A DNA stretch of 37,097 nucleotides from Planktomarina sp. (GTDB lineage: Bacteria > Pseudomonadota > Alphaproteobacteria > Rhodobacterales > Rhodobacteraceae), in NCBI GenBank assembly GCA_020630015.1, contig JAHDCF010000028.1, positions 1 to 37,097 on the forward strand. Direction: 5' to 3'. The first letter of the stretch is position 1. Each line of letters opens with the position of its first letter. The position numbers were made by a program, and so were the translations under genes. Below are positions 25,703 to 34,383 of the stretch, piece after piece. The notes under the pieces are model-generated. The model was not told where the DNA came from. It did not search any database and saw only the letters and a list, made by a program, of their open reading frames with translations.

Positions 25703-27604
25703 TTACAGCGCGCCTTCAGCTTTCAGCTTGGCGGCCTTTTCTTCATTAAACCACCAAAAATCCAGTTCACCACGCGCGAAAGGCGGCAGAGGATCAGGGT
25801 AATCATATTGATCCCAATACGCCACGGTATGAACGTTTTTGTACCATTGCATCACGGCAAAGCGCTTTGCACGCAAAACCCGATCCAATGCTTTCACACC
25901 TGCGGTTAATTCTTCCGTTGTGGATGCGGCGATAACAACATCAACCAAACGGTCAACGGCGGGATCTGAAAGCCCCATCAGATTACGGGAAGACCCTTCC
26001 ATTGCTTCGGTGGCAAACCATTGTTTCAGACCCGACGATGGTTCATAACCAAGGTTGATCGAATGGGTTGCCATATCGAAATCATATTCACGCCGACGGT
26101 CTGTTTCCTGCGCTTGATCGACACGATCAAGTTTTGCATCAATCCCCAACGCTTTCAGATTTTCCACGTATGGATTGATGATGCGATCCCAAGCAGGTGA
26201 ACTTTCAAGAAATTCGATGGACAAAACTTCCCCATCTTTCCGGCGCATTCCATCATCCCCAACGATCCAACCCGCTTCGTCCAAAAGTGCAGACGCCTTA
26301 CGCAGGTTTTTTCGATCCAATTGCCGTTGGGAAGATGCGGCTGGAATGGTTGCATCGTTGGTCAAAAGACTTTCATCCAGCAAACCTTCATCCACCAAGG
26401 GTTTCAGTATCTCCAATTCCAACCCTTCGGGAACACCGGACGCACCCAAATGGGAGTTGTCCCAAAAGCCGTTTACCCGTTCATAAAGCCCATAAAACAA
26501 GGCCTCATTTGACCATTCGAAGTTGAACATCAGGGAAATCGCTTCCCTCACGCGGATGTCGTCGAACTTGTCTTTACGCAAATTGAAGATGAAACTTTGA
26601 CCCGGGGCTTTGCTTCCATCTGGCAATTCGGTTTTTATCACGTGGCCCTTTTCAATGGCCTCAAAATCATACGCGGTTCCCCATAAGCGTGATGTGTTTT
26701 CAGACCGAAAGGTATAGGCCCCGCCCTTAAACCCCTCAAACGCAAGTTGGCTGTCGCCAAAATACACGACTTTGATCTGATCAAAGTTGTTGCGTCCAAT
26801 ATTCAATGGCAAATCTTTGCCCCAATAATCCGGATTGCGGCGATATATGATTTCGTTGTCCGCTTTATGAGAAGCATAGACATAAGCCCCCGTTCCCGGT
26901 GGCGGTGTATCCCAGGTTTGATCAATACTGAGTTCATTTTCTTTGAAGTATTTCTGGTTCATCGGACCAATAATAGAGGCCAACCCAACACGATCGCGCA
27001 CGGGGCTGTCCTCGTTGAAAACGTATTTGATGCGATGATCATCAAGAACTTCGATTTCTTTCACAAAAGATCCGAACGCGGATCGAAAAGATGGCAGCCC
27101 CTCTGCCATAAACTTGTCAAAAGCAAATTTGATGTCATGTGCCGTGGCGGGCGTGCCGTCTGAATAGGTGATGTTTTTGCGAAGGTTAAAAATAACCCAA
27201 GATATATCTTTGGGATATTCCAACGTTTCGCATAACAAACAATAAGTCGCGTTAATATCGTCAGCGACAGAAACCATGATGTTTTCATCGCCAGAAGATG
27301 CCAGCGCCCCAACGTGGCCTTTGCGCGTATAGGGATTGAAACTGTTGAACGGGGCCCGCGCCCAAATGGAGATTTCCCCACCTTTCGGCGCGTTTGGGTT
27401 CACGTAATCCAGATGCTTGAAGTCAGCATCATATTTTAGGTCACCGAAGAAAGAATACCCATGGCTGACTGTCACACCTTCGTGACTGTCTGAAAGTGCT
27501 TTACCAGCCAATATCGCACCACCAGCAACAAGAAGCCCCCCCAACACAACGGATGTAAGACGGGTTTTGGATGCTCGTTTTGCAGCGACCTTTGATTGGG
27601 CCAT
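25703..27604 (-). CDS. yejA: ABC transporter periplasmic substrate-binding protein YejA
   Basis: 633 residues, SBP family 5. A cleavable signal or uncleaved anchor at ~15-38 (LTSVVLGGLLVAGGAILAGKAL) sends it to the periplasm. HGYSFFGDLKYDADFKHLDYVNPNAPKGG is the hallmark N-terminus of YejA-type proteins, and the later YEPSSGLKQWFAT and NLMGLSDPAVDRLVDVVIAA segments match the family. It captures oligopeptides for YejBEF. GGGGAGA lies 6 bases before the ATG. It is the first gene of the operon; its promoter should lie in 27605-27760, where an inverted repeat TGCACG-CA-CGTGCA (27743-27756) occurs. Confidence 0.94.
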   Translation of the reverse strand: MAQSKVAAKRASKTRLTSVVLGGLLVAGGAILAGKALSDSHEGVTVSHGYSFFGDLKYDADFKHLDYVNPNAPKGGEISIWARAPFNSFNPYTRKGHVGALASSGDENIMVSVADDINATYCLLCETLEYPKDISWVIFNLRKNITYSDGTPATAHDIKFAFDKFMAEGLPSFRSAFGSFVKEIEVLDDHRIKYVFNEDSPVRDRVGLASIIGPMNQKYFKENELSIDQTWDTPPPGTGAYVYASHKADNEIIYRRNPDYWGKDLPLNIGRNNFDQIKVVYFGDSQLAFEGFKGGAYTFRSENTSRLWGTAYDFEAIEKGHVIKTELPDGSKAPGQSFIFNLRKDKFDDIRVREAISLMFNFEWSNEALFYGLYERVNGFWDNSHLGASGVPEGLELEILKPLVDEGLLDESLLTNDATIPAASSQRQLDRKNLRKASALLDEAGWIVGDDGMRRKDGEVLSIEFLESSPAWDRIINPYVENLKALGIDAKLDRVDQAQETDRRREYDFDMATHSINLGYEPSSGLKQWFATEAMEGSSRNLMGLSDPAVDRLVDVVIAASTTEELTAGVKALDRVLRAKRFAVMQWYKNVHTVAYWDQYDYPDPLPPFARGELDFWWFNEEKAAKLKAEGAL

Positions 27605-27756
27605 GAAATTCTCCCCTTTTTTTGCATGGCGGTGTTTTCAGTCCGCCCTAAACAAATCTAGCGCGATAACAGCACTTGTCCTCAGGGAAGGCAACAAATC
27701 TAAACGCTTTGTGAACGCAGCGTGTGCTGTTTTTTTCAAACTTGCACGCACGTGCA

Positions 27757-27792
27757 TAAAAAAAGGGGCGCAATCTGCACCCCTTTTCGAAG
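27757..27792 (-). terminator. Intrinsic terminator of the cytochrome c gene
   Basis: On the minus strand, AAAAGGGG and CCCCTTTT flank an 11-base loop and are followed by a run of eight T (27757-27764 on the plus strand reads as A). It lies 14 bases past the cytochrome stop and upstream of yejA, and would insulate the yej operon. Confidence 0.88.
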
Positions 27793-27805
27793 TATCTTCA
27801 AGTTT

Positions 27806-28324
27806 TTACCCGCCGATGGTGGCTAGATATGCAATCAGGTTTGCACGATCTGCTGGTTTTGACAAACCTGCGAAACCCATCTTTGTACCCGGCGCATATG
27901 CCTTTGGCTTTTTCAAGAAACCGTCAAGGTTTTCCGCTGACCAAACATCAGCCACTTTGACCAGCGCGCCAGAGTAACCGAACCCATCAACCGAAGACAC
28001 AGCGCGATCAACCACTGCATACAAGTGAGGCCCAGTTCCGTTCACACCATCGTCCAAAGCGTGACAAGCTTGGCATTTTTTGAATACGCGTTCGCCTTTG
28101 CCAATGTCTGCAGAGGCAAGAAGCTCAGCCAAAGACGGGCCTTCTTCAACCGCGCCGGTGGCTTCTTCGCTGGCGCCTGTGTCAATTTTATAAGCCTGAT
28201 GGTGATCATCACCATGATGGCCTGGGGTATAAATCTTTTTTCCCACCCAGCTGCCCAACACCAGTACAAGCAGGGCACCACAAGCTGCGGCGGTGATTTT
28301 CGTCAATGTCATCGTGTCGAACAT
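27806..28324 (-). CDS. Membrane-anchored class I c-type cytochrome (cytochrome c-y/c552 type)
   Basis: 172 residues from the ATG at 28322-28324 (MFDTMTLTK), where family homology begins; an ATG four codons earlier also exists. An uncleaved N-terminal membrane segment (TAAACGALLVLVLGSWVGKKIY) anchors it. A flexible His/Asp/Glu-rich linker (~35-65) lets the heme domain swing between partners. The heme site is CQACH (~82-86), with the axial Met in GTKMGFAG (~145). It carries electrons from cytochrome bc1 to terminal oxidases in the periplasm. It diverges from the prephenate dehydratase gene and ends in a strong terminator. Confidence 0.93.
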   Translation of the reverse strand: MFDTMTLTKITAAACGALLVLVLGSWVGKKIYTPGHHGDDHHQAYKIDTGASEEATGAVEEGPSLAELLASADIGKGERVFKKCQACHALDDGVNGTGPHLYAVVDRAVSSVDGFGYSGALVKVADVWSAENLDGFLKKPKAYAPGTKMGFAGLSKPADRANLIAYLATIGG

Positions 28325-28442
28325 GTCGCGGTCCATTATTGGTCGTGCTTTCGAAACTCTCTAGTCTCTTCCCACGGGGTGTTGCAAGGTATAGAGGGCG
28401 CGACCAATCGCCCTTATTGAATTTTTTTGAAGGATAAGCGTC

Positions 28443-29276
28443 ATGTCTGGCAAAATTGCATTCCAAGGAGAGCTTGGCGCATACAGCCATGAGGCCTGTA
28501 TCGCAGCGCGCCCTGATCACATTCCCCTGCCTTGCGCCACTTTTGAAGACGTAATCAACGCTGTTCGCAGCGGAAATGCGGATTTGGCAATGCTTCCCGT
28601 TGAAAACTCCACTTATGGTCGCGTGGCAGATATGCATCGCCTTTTACCCGAAAGCGGACTTCATATCGTGGACGAAGCCTTCGTGCGCGTGCGAATCTGT
28701 CTTCTTGCCCTGCCGGGTGTGGCCATCGAGGATATCAAAGTTGCCAGAGGGCATTTGGTGATTCTGCCTCAATGCCGTGGGTTTTTGGATGCCCACAATA
28801 TTGCGGGCGAAGCTGCGGCTGATAATGCAGGTGCCGCAGCAGACATTGCAAACACGAATGACCGAACATCAGCCGCATTGGCATCGGAACTTGCAGGAAA
28901 GACATATGGCTTGGATGTGGTTGCCGCCGATATCGAAGATCAGGGGCATAACACCACACGATTTCTGGTGATGTCACCTGATGCTGATTTAAATCGGCGT
29001 TCCGACAACATGATAACCAGTTTTGTCTTTCAGGTGCGCAACATCCCCGCAGCCCTTTACAAAGCCATGGGCGGTTTTGCGACCAACGGGGTAAATATGA
29101 CGAAATTGGAAAGTTATATGGTTGGCGGCGCTTTCACCGCAACGCAATTTTATGCCGATATCGAAGGACACCCAGACGACGAACACGTAAAGCTCGCCAT
29201 GGAAGAACTCGGATTCTTTACAGATATGGTTCGTGTGTTGGGCACATATCCCGCATCACAATCGCGGGATATGTGA
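28443..29276 (+). CDS. pheA: Prephenate dehydratase
   Basis: 277 residues, monofunctional, converting prephenate to phenylpyruvate in phenylalanine synthesis. The catalytic domain (~1-185) starts IAFQGELGAYSHEA and contains LPVENSTYGRV and the conserved GHNTTRFLVM, whose Thr-Arg-Phe is catalytic. A C-terminal ACT domain (~195-270) has the region KLESYMVGGAF in place of the common ESRP, where phenylalanine feedback binds; this variant is frequent in alphaproteobacteria. No chorismate mutase domain is fused. It diverges from the cytochrome gene, a conserved alphaproteobacterial neighbourhood as far as I recall. Confidence 0.95.
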   Translation: MSGKIAFQGELGAYSHEACIAARPDHIPLPCATFEDVINAVRSGNADLAMLPVENSTYGRVADMHRLLPESGLHIVDEAFVRVRICLLALPGVAIEDIKVARGHLVILPQCRGFLDAHNIAGEAAADNAGAAADIANTNDRTSAALASELAGKTYGLDVVAADIEDQGHNTTRFLVMSPDADLNRRSDNMITSFVFQVRNIPAALYKAMGGFATNGVNMTKLESYMVGGAFTATQFYADIEGHPDDEHVKLAMEELGFFTDMVRVLGTYPASQSRDM

Positions 29277-29283
29277 TCGCAAA

Positions 29284-29736
29284 TCAACGCGTTTCAATAT
29301 CTTTGGCAAATTCAGCCACACGATTTTTGAAGCGATCCTTCAATGAATTCTGAGCCAACTTAAGTGATTGAATCAAAATCCGCGCAGGCAGGGTTTTTGG
29401 CTTCATATCGACGCCAATTTTCATGCGTGTTCGATCATTTGATAAGGCACGCAATTCCACATCCAGCAGCCCGTGCACACCAGATGAAATCGCCGTGGCC
29501 TTCACTTTTTCCGGTGTTTTAAGTTCATCGATCACTGCTTTTGCGTCGCGCTTGCGTCCGCGAAACGAAAAATTGATGTCCCAAGCCATACCTGCAGCAG
29601 CCTTTTTCAGCTCGTCTACGCGTTCGACCTTGGCACCTCGTTTCAACAAAGTTCTTTCGAACTGATCAAAATCTGAAACAGCCTCAAATACCTTTTCGAT
29701 TGGGGCTTCCACATCTTGTTGCGTCGATAATTTCAT
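29284..29736 (-). CDS. SRPBCC (START/COQ10-like) family protein
   Basis: 150 residues. The START-like hydrophobic-cavity fold is suggested by the opening MKLSTQQDVEAPIEKVFEAVSDFDQFERTLLKRG, the middle strand WDINFSFRGRKRDAKAVIDEL, and the C-terminal long helix ARILIQSLKLAQNSLKDRFKNRVAEFA. Members bind lipids or other hydrophobic ligands; the specific role is unknown. The ATG at 29734-29736 has GGAG 6 bases upstream; that GGAG is itself part of a TTG-started extension, which I reject. It converges on pheA with 7 bases between stops and sits 58 bases downstream of nudC on the same strand. Confidence 0.85.
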   Translation of the reverse strand: MKLSTQQDVEAPIEKVFEAVSDFDQFERTLLKRGAKVERVDELKKAAAGMAWDINFSFRGRKRDAKAVIDELKTPEKVKATAISSGVHGLLDVELRALSNDRTRMKIGVDMKPKTLPARILIQSLKLAQNSLKDRFKNRVAEFAKDIETR

Positions 29737-29794
29737 GTTGGGCTCCAACAGGGTTACTTATTCACTGTAACGGAACATAAGGACTAAATTCGTT

Positions 29795-30766
29795 TCAATC
29801 CAGTGTATCCGACAACCAACGTTGCAAAAGAAAATGCGCTATGGCCCCCTCGCGCGCGGGTTTGATGAATGGATGCACCCCTTCAAAGACCTCTGACATT
29901 TCTTCTCGGGTCACCCAAACCGCATCGTCAATCTCTTTCGGATCGATGGTTATTTGGTCGGTCAACGCCTCACCATGGCACCCCATCATCAACGATGCTG
30001 GAAAGGGCCAAGGTTGGCTTGCCAGATAAGATACTTCGCCAACCTCTATGTTGGTTTCTTCCAACACTTCGCGGCGAACGGCTGCTTCCATTGTCTCACC
30101 CGGCTCCATAAATCCCGCCAACAAAGAGTACATGCCATCCGGCCACCCCGGTGATCGACCAATAAGAACTGAATTTCCCTTTGTTATCAGCATTATAACG
30201 ACCGGATCGGTGCGTGGAAAATGGGATCGACCACAAGACGGGCAATCTCGTTGCCATCCCCCTTGGGCAATGTGAGATTTATCCCCACACATGGCACAAT
30301 ATCCATGGATTCTATGCCATTCAAACAGTCCACGTGCCATAACAGCCAGTTCCGCATCGCGTGCAGAAAGACGTGTCATACTGGCCCGCAATTCGGCAAA
30401 TCTGTGATCTTCTGGTAGGTTCGAATGACGTTGTTCTGACGCGTCCAAAAAAGCATCCAAATTATCTGGTATGTCTTCAGGTTCCCATCCAGATACATCA
30501 GCAGAAAAAAGTGGATTGCCGTTTTCTTCCAGCCCCAAGAAGGCCAATGCTTGAACCGGAAAATTCTTTTCGACATCGGCAAAACTTTGCCTGACCAAAG
30601 ACAGTGGCCCCGTGTCTGAGCCCATCAAAAGAGGCTTGGCACGCCAACACAATACCACTTGCGCATTTTCATGTTGCGAAAGACGGGTTTGATCGTCACG
30701 GCCGCGCAAATGGGCCGCGCGATTCAAACTTGATCCGCCAAAGGTAACTGTTTCTGCATTTTTCAT
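29795..30766 (-). CDS. nudC: NAD(+)/NADH diphosphatase (NudC), Nudix hydrolase
   Basis: 323 residues from the ATG at 30764-30766 (MKNAETVTFGGSSLNRAAHLR); a GTG 12 codons earlier is possible. It hydrolyses NADH to NMNH and AMP and can remove NAD caps from RNA. Features in order: N-terminal NudC domain, a zinc ribbon with CAMCG and CPSCGR, the substrate segment HFPRTDPVVIMLI, the Nudix box GFMEPGETMEAAVRREVLEE, and the NADH-specific motif SQPWPFPASLM. The length fits alphaproteobacterial NudC, longer than the 257 residues of E. coli. Confidence 0.94.
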   Translation of the reverse strand: MKNAETVTFGGSSLNRAAHLRGRDDQTRLSQHENAQVVLCWRAKPLLMGSDTGPLSLVRQSFADVEKNFPVQALAFLGLEENGNPLFSADVSGWEPEDIPDNLDAFLDASEQRHSNLPEDHRFAELRASMTRLSARDAELAVMARGLFEWHRIHGYCAMCGDKSHIAQGGWQRDCPSCGRSHFPRTDPVVIMLITKGNSVLIGRSPGWPDGMYSLLAGFMEPGETMEAAVRREVLEETNIEVGEVSYLASQPWPFPASLMMGCHGEALTDQITIDPKEIDDAVWVTREEMSEVFEGVHPFIKPAREGAIAHFLLQRWLSDTLD

Positions 30767-30853
30767 GCGAAACTCATGGCAGGGGGGATCCGGGATGTCC
30801 ACGTATCTTCGGACAACAGCTTGCTATATTGGTTTTTGCAACTTATCTGAACA

Positions 30854-30952
30854 GTTGAGAGGTTGGCGCGGGAAAGTGACTCGCCAACCTGGTCAGGTCC
30901 GGAAGGAAGCAGCCACAACGATACTCACTGTCGTCGTTGTCCAACCTCTCAC
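30854..30952 (+). ncRNA. ffs: Signal recognition particle RNA, small (4.5S) type
   Basis: The universally conserved tetraloop/bulge region GGTCAGGTCCGGAAGGAAGC occurs at 30891-30910. The ends pair: GAGAGGTTGG (30857-30866) with CCAACCTCTC (30941-30950). The size of about 97 bases is that of bacterial small SRP RNA, which with Ffh targets nascent membrane proteins. It lies just upstream of dnaX, the usual bacterial position. Ends are estimated. Confidence 0.96.
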
Positions 30953-31055
30953 CTTTATGGGTTGTTCGGGAAATCATTCGTTCGCACGTCAGTTTGCATA
31001 GACGGGTCCAAGATAGAGGTTTATCCTGAAAAAACTAAAAAAAAGGGATTCCTCG

Positions 31056-32798
31056 ATGACCGACCAACCCGCCTATCAGGTTCTGGCCCGCAAATACCGG
31101 CCAGAGACATTCGCTGATTTGGTTGGCCAAGGTGCGATGGTGCAAACGTTGCAAAACGCTTTTGCCGCCGGTCGCATTGCGCAAGCTTTTATCATGACAG
31201 GCATTCGTGGCACGGGCAAAACCACCACGGCCCGAATTATCGCAAAAGGAATGAACTGCATCGGCCCGGACGGTGCAGGCGGCCCAACCACAGATCCTTG
31301 CGGCGAATGCGAACATTGCACAGCCATCATGGAAGGGCGCCATGTGGATGTGATGGAAATGGATGCGGCCAGTCGGACAGGTGTGAATGATATTCGCGAG
31401 ATTATCGATTCAGTCGCTTATCGCGCGGCTTCTGCCCGGTATAAAATCTATATCATCGACGAGGTGCACATGCTGTCGACCTCGGCTTTCAATGCCCTAT
31501 TGAAAACGTTGGAAGAACCCCCGGAGCACGTAAAGTTCATCTTTGCCACAACCGAAATTCGCAAAGTTCCCGTAACAGTATTGTCTAGGTGCCAGCGGTT
31601 TGATCTTCGGCGCATCGAACCAGAAGATATGATGGCAATGTTGTCACGCATCGCCAAAGCCGAAGGTGCAGAGATCGGTGAAGAGGCATTGGGCCTGATC
31701 ACCCGGGCCGCTGAAGGATCAGCCCGTGATGCACAATCATTGCTGGATCAGGCAATATCTCATGGCGCTGGTGAAACAACCGTCGATCAAGTTCGGGCGA
31801 TGATTGGTTTGGCCGATCGGGGTCGCATTCTTGATTTATTTGACATGATCATGAAGGGCGATGCCGCAAGCGCGCTCACTGAACTTGGCCGGCAATACGC
31901 GGATGGTGCTGACCCAATGGTGGTATTGCGTGATTTGGCTGATGTCACCCATTGGACCAGCGTTATCAAAATCACACCAGAAGCGGCAGAAGATCCAACC
32001 GTTGCCCCCGATGAACGTGTTCGGGGTTTGCAAATGGCAGATGCACTTCCAATGCGGGTGCTCAGCCGTATGTGGCAGATGCTGTTAACCGCCCTTGATG
32101 AGGTCGGCCGGGCCCCAAATGCCATGATGGCCGCAGAAATGGCCGTTATTCGTTTAACCCATGTTGCCGATCTTCCAACGCCCGATGATTTGATCCGAAA
32201 GCTGAAAGATACCCCGCCGCCAGCGGGACCCAACCCAACCCAAACCGGCGGTGGCACACCGGCATCGCATGGGGCTGTGCATGCCCCATCTGCGCATCAG
32301 ACAACTTCAAAACCAAACGGCAGTGGAGGTGCGGCAACCGCCTTGGCCGTGGATCAAGATGCCTTGTCCCGGTTCGCAAGGTTCGAAGATGTTGTGGAAT
32401 TGGTTCGTCATCACCGCGATGTGAAACTTCTTGTCGATATTGAAACTGGCGTTCGACTTATCAGCTACTCCCCAGGTCGAATTGAATTTGAACCTTCGGA
32501 TACAGCCCCAAAAGATCTTGCCGCGAAACTTGGCAGCCGCTTGCAAATCTGGACTGGGAATAGATGGGCAATTTCAATTGGAACAGGCGGATCACCCACC
32601 ATTGCCGATGTTCGCGATGAAAAAGAATTGGCGTTAAAAGCGAAAGCAACCGATCATCCCATGATGCAAGCCGTAATCGAGGCTTTCCCGACTGCAAAAA
32701 TCATCAAAATTCGAACAGCCGCCGAAATCGCAGCCGAAGCACATGTCGATGCTTTGCCCGAAGTTGAAGACGAATGGGATCCCTTCGACGATGACTAA
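31056..32798 (+). CDS. dnaX: DNA polymerase III subunit gamma/tau
   Basis: 580-residue clamp-loader ATPase. Starts YQVLARKYRPETFADLVGQ, the standard opening. Walker A GIRGTGKT is at residues 49-56. The zinc module has Cys residues in MNCIGPDG...DPCGECEHC. Walker B is IYIIDEVHMLS, and the sensor/arginine-finger region is TVLSRCQRFDLRRI. Domain III follows, then a Pro/Gly/Thr-rich linker (~385-425) and a C-terminal tau domain that contacts the polymerase. I see no A-rich slippery heptamer that would mark a programmed frameshift to gamma. AAGGGA lies upstream of the ATG. It heads the dnaX-ybaB-recR order. Confidence 0.96.
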   Translation: MTDQPAYQVLARKYRPETFADLVGQGAMVQTLQNAFAAGRIAQAFIMTGIRGTGKTTTARIIAKGMNCIGPDGAGGPTTDPCGECEHCTAIMEGRHVDVMEMDAASRTGVNDIREIIDSVAYRAASARYKIYIIDEVHMLSTSAFNALLKTLEEPPEHVKFIFATTEIRKVPVTVLSRCQRFDLRRIEPEDMMAMLSRIAKAEGAEIGEEALGLITRAAEGSARDAQSLLDQAISHGAGETTVDQVRAMIGLADRGRILDLFDMIMKGDAASALTELGRQYADGADPMVVLRDLADVTHWTSVIKITPEAAEDPTVAPDERVRGLQMADALPMRVLSRMWQMLLTALDEVGRAPNAMMAAEMAVIRLTHVADLPTPDDLIRKLKDTPPPAGPNPTQTGGGTPASHGAVHAPSAHQTTSKPNGSGGAATALAVDQDALSRFARFEDVVELVRHHRDVKLLVDIETGVRLISYSPGRIEFEPSDTAPKDLAAKLGSRLQIWTGNRWAISIGTGGSPTIADVRDEKELALKAKATDHPMMQAVIEAFPTAKIIKIRTAAEIAAEAHVDALPEVEDEWDPFDDD

Positions 32799-32971
32799 GG
32801 AAAAACCCAAAGTCTGAGGGCAAATTCCGTCCATTTGGATTGCTGTTTCTTAAATTAGACTGAAAGGCTTTTGACCAAAAAAGACGATAAAGGTTTGATG
32901 CGATCCGCTCTAGACCTGTTGTTTTTTGTGGTTACCGCTTAGATAAATCAAATCAGGAACGGAGGCAAAAT

Positions 32972-33316
32972 ATGTTCAAAGGTTTGGGCCAGTTGGGCGA
33001 CATGGCTGGAATGATGAAAAAAGCGCAAGAAATGCAAACCAAGATGACGGATTTGCAAGACAACCTCGAAAATATCGAAGTGGTTGGCGAAAGTGGTGCC
33101 GGCTTGGTGAAGGCCACTGCAAATGCGAAAGGCGTTTTGCGCAGTCTTGATATCGATCCCACAATTTTTGACCCAAATGAAAAAGAGGTCGTCGAAGATT
33201 TGATTCTTGCAGCGATCAAAGATGCCCAAAGCCGCGCCAAAGATCGGATGGCATCCGAAATGGGACGCCTGCAAGAAGAGATGGGCCTGCCTGCAGATAT
33301 GAAATTGCCGTTTTGA
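32972..33316 (+). CDS. ybaB: YbaB/EbfC family nucleoid-associated protein
   Basis: 114-residue DNA-binding dimer. The start MFKGLGQLGDMAGMMKKAQEMQTKMTDLQ and the later VVGESGAGLVKATANAKGVLRSLDIDP and EVVEDLILAAIKDAQSRAKDRMASEM are textbook YbaB. It binds DNA and influences nucleoid shape and expression. GGAGG sits 8 bases before the ATG. It lies between dnaX and recR as in most bacteria; the 173 bases on each side hold no further gene that I can see, so each gene may have its own promoter. Confidence 0.95.
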   Translation: MFKGLGQLGDMAGMMKKAQEMQTKMTDLQDNLENIEVVGESGAGLVKATANAKGVLRSLDIDPTIFDPNEKEVVEDLILAAIKDAQSRAKDRMASEMGRLQEEMGLPADMKLPF

Positions 33317-33489
33317 TAGTGGGATGAAGCGTGTTCAAATTGGGGTGAAAATATTCACGCCCGCTTCAGGCTTCTTCCATCGTCTACATTGAAATTGATT
33401 TATTATTTCGAGGATACAACCGTTTCAACATTAGTTCTGGACGGCGAACGCGTTAACTGATTCTGTGGAAACAACGCAGGATCAAGCAG

Positions 33490-34083
33490 ATGTCAGATAC
33501 ACCCAAAGATCTTGAAAATTTGATCGACCTTATGTCGCGGTTGCCCGGGCTTGGGCCACGGTCCGCTCGGCGTGCCGTTTTGCACATGATCAAAAAACGC
33601 AGCCTTTTGATGACGCCTTTGGCGGATACCTTGGCACAAGTCGCCACAACGGTTCGCGAATGCCTTACCTGCGGAAACGTTGGAACCACAGATGTTTGCG
33701 AAATTTGTGAAAGCCCGAAACGCGCCAATGGCGAACTTTGTGTTGTGGAAGACGTTTCTGATTTATGGGCCATGGAACGTGCCGGCATATTCAAAGGCCG
33801 GTATCACGTTTTGGGGGGCACCTTGTCTGCATTAGATGCGGTCGGCCCCGAAGAATTGCGCATTCCAAAATTAGTCAGGCGGGTCCAAGAAGAAGAAATC
33901 ACCGAAGTGATCCTGGCATTAAACGCCACAATGGATGGACAAACGACCGCACATTACATCGCGGATCTTCTGTCGGATGTGCGTATCACATCCCTTGCAC
34001 AAGGTGTGCCAATTGGGGGGGAATTGGATTACCTCGACGATGGAACAATCAGTGCCGCGTTAAAAGCCCGAAAAGAACTTTAA
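33490..34083 (+). CDS. recR: Recombination mediator protein RecR
   Basis: 197 residues. RecR with RecF/RecO loads RecA at gaps in damaged DNA. It shows an N-terminal helix-hairpin-helix ([21 protein letters not shown]), a four-cysteine zinc finger (Cys58, 61, 70, 73; [16 protein letters not shown]), and a Toprim domain with [15 protein letters not shown] and [15 protein letters not shown]. The C-terminal [20 protein letters not shown] is the usual Walker-like end. Its stop codon overlaps a TTAA-N7-TTAA element. Confidence 0.96.
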   Translation: MSDTPKDLENLIDLMSRLPGLGPRSARRAVLHMIKKRSLLMTPLADTLAQVATTVRECLTCGNVGTTDVCEICESPKRANGELCVVEDVSDLWAMERAGIFKGRYHVLGGTLSALDAVGPEELRIPKLVRRVQEEEITEVILALNATMDGQTTAHYIADLLSDVRITSLAQGVPIGGELDYLDDGTISAALKARKEL

Positions 34084-34094
34084 CTCTCCTTTAA
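34080..34094. promoter_or_regulatory. Candidate CtrA-binding site (TTAA-N7-TTAA)
   Basis: TTAACTCTCCTTTAA followed by C gives two TTAAC half-sites in the exact CtrA spacing. It overlaps the recR stop codon and lies 65 bases upstream of the ATG of the 49-residue ORF, a position suited to promoter control. Computationally plausible only. Confidence 0.4.
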
Positions 34095-34158
34095 CGTGCC
34101 GATTTTCCGTCACATTTGAATGGGATTTGAAAGTCATTAAAGCCCTGGGGTGTTTGTA

Positions 34159-34308
34159 ATGAGAACAAAAACTGTTGCTCGCACAGTGACAATCGATCCA
34201 ACTTTGGCCGTTTTGGCATGTATCGGATTGGCGCTTGCTGTGGTGACGATGTGCCTGTCGTCACCCATGTCTGGCCCATCTGTACAGGAACTTTCTGTTC
34301 CGCGGTAA
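34159..34308 (+). CDS. Small 49-residue single-span membrane protein, hypothetical
   Basis: ATG at 34159, TAA at 34306-34308. The protein has a basic N-terminus (MRTKTVARTVTIDP), one strong hydrophobic span (TLAVLACIGLALAVVTMCL, ~15-33) and a short polar tail SSPMSGPSVQELSVPR. GGGG lies 8 bases before the ATG. It has its own upstream CtrA-type site and a strong terminator 20 bases downstream, so it looks like a free-standing small transcription unit rather than noise. The Cys residues inside the span are not in a clear lipobox. Function unknown. Confidence 0.6.
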   Translation: MRTKTVARTVTIDPTLAVLACIGLALAVVTMCLSSPMSGPSVQELSVPR

Positions 34309-34326
34309 GGATCAGGTCACTGAAAC

Positions 34327-34362
34327 GAAAACGCCCGGCCTGCCAGCCGGGCGTTTTTTATT
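34327..34362. terminator. Strong intrinsic terminator, usable in both directions
   Basis: ACGCCCGGC (34331-34339) pairs perfectly with GCCGGGCGT (34346-34354) around the loop CTGCCA, followed by TTTTTT and preceded by GAAAA. It sits between the small membrane ORF and the convergent DUF1013 gene. Confidence 0.93.
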
Positions 34363-34383
34363 TTCAGACCATTACGGGCGAAA

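Noticed and set aside
27743-27756. Inverted repeat TGCACG-CA-CGTGCA upstream of yejA as an operator
   Set aside because: Only 6-base arms and adjacent to the cytochrome terminator; too weak to call as a separate feature, noted only in the yejA entry.
31787-32257. 156-codon minus-strand open frame inside dnaX
   Set aside because: Shadow of dnaX; low-complexity Ser/Ala/Arg-rich product typical of antisense frames.
32600-32660. Programmed frameshift site for a gamma form of dnaX
   Set aside because: No A-AAA-AAG-like slippery heptamer with a downstream hairpin was visible in the frame.
33341-33356. GTGAA-AATA-TTCAC hairpin after ybaB as a terminator
   Set aside because: A 5-bp A+T-rich stem without a T-tract is too weak for intrinsic termination.
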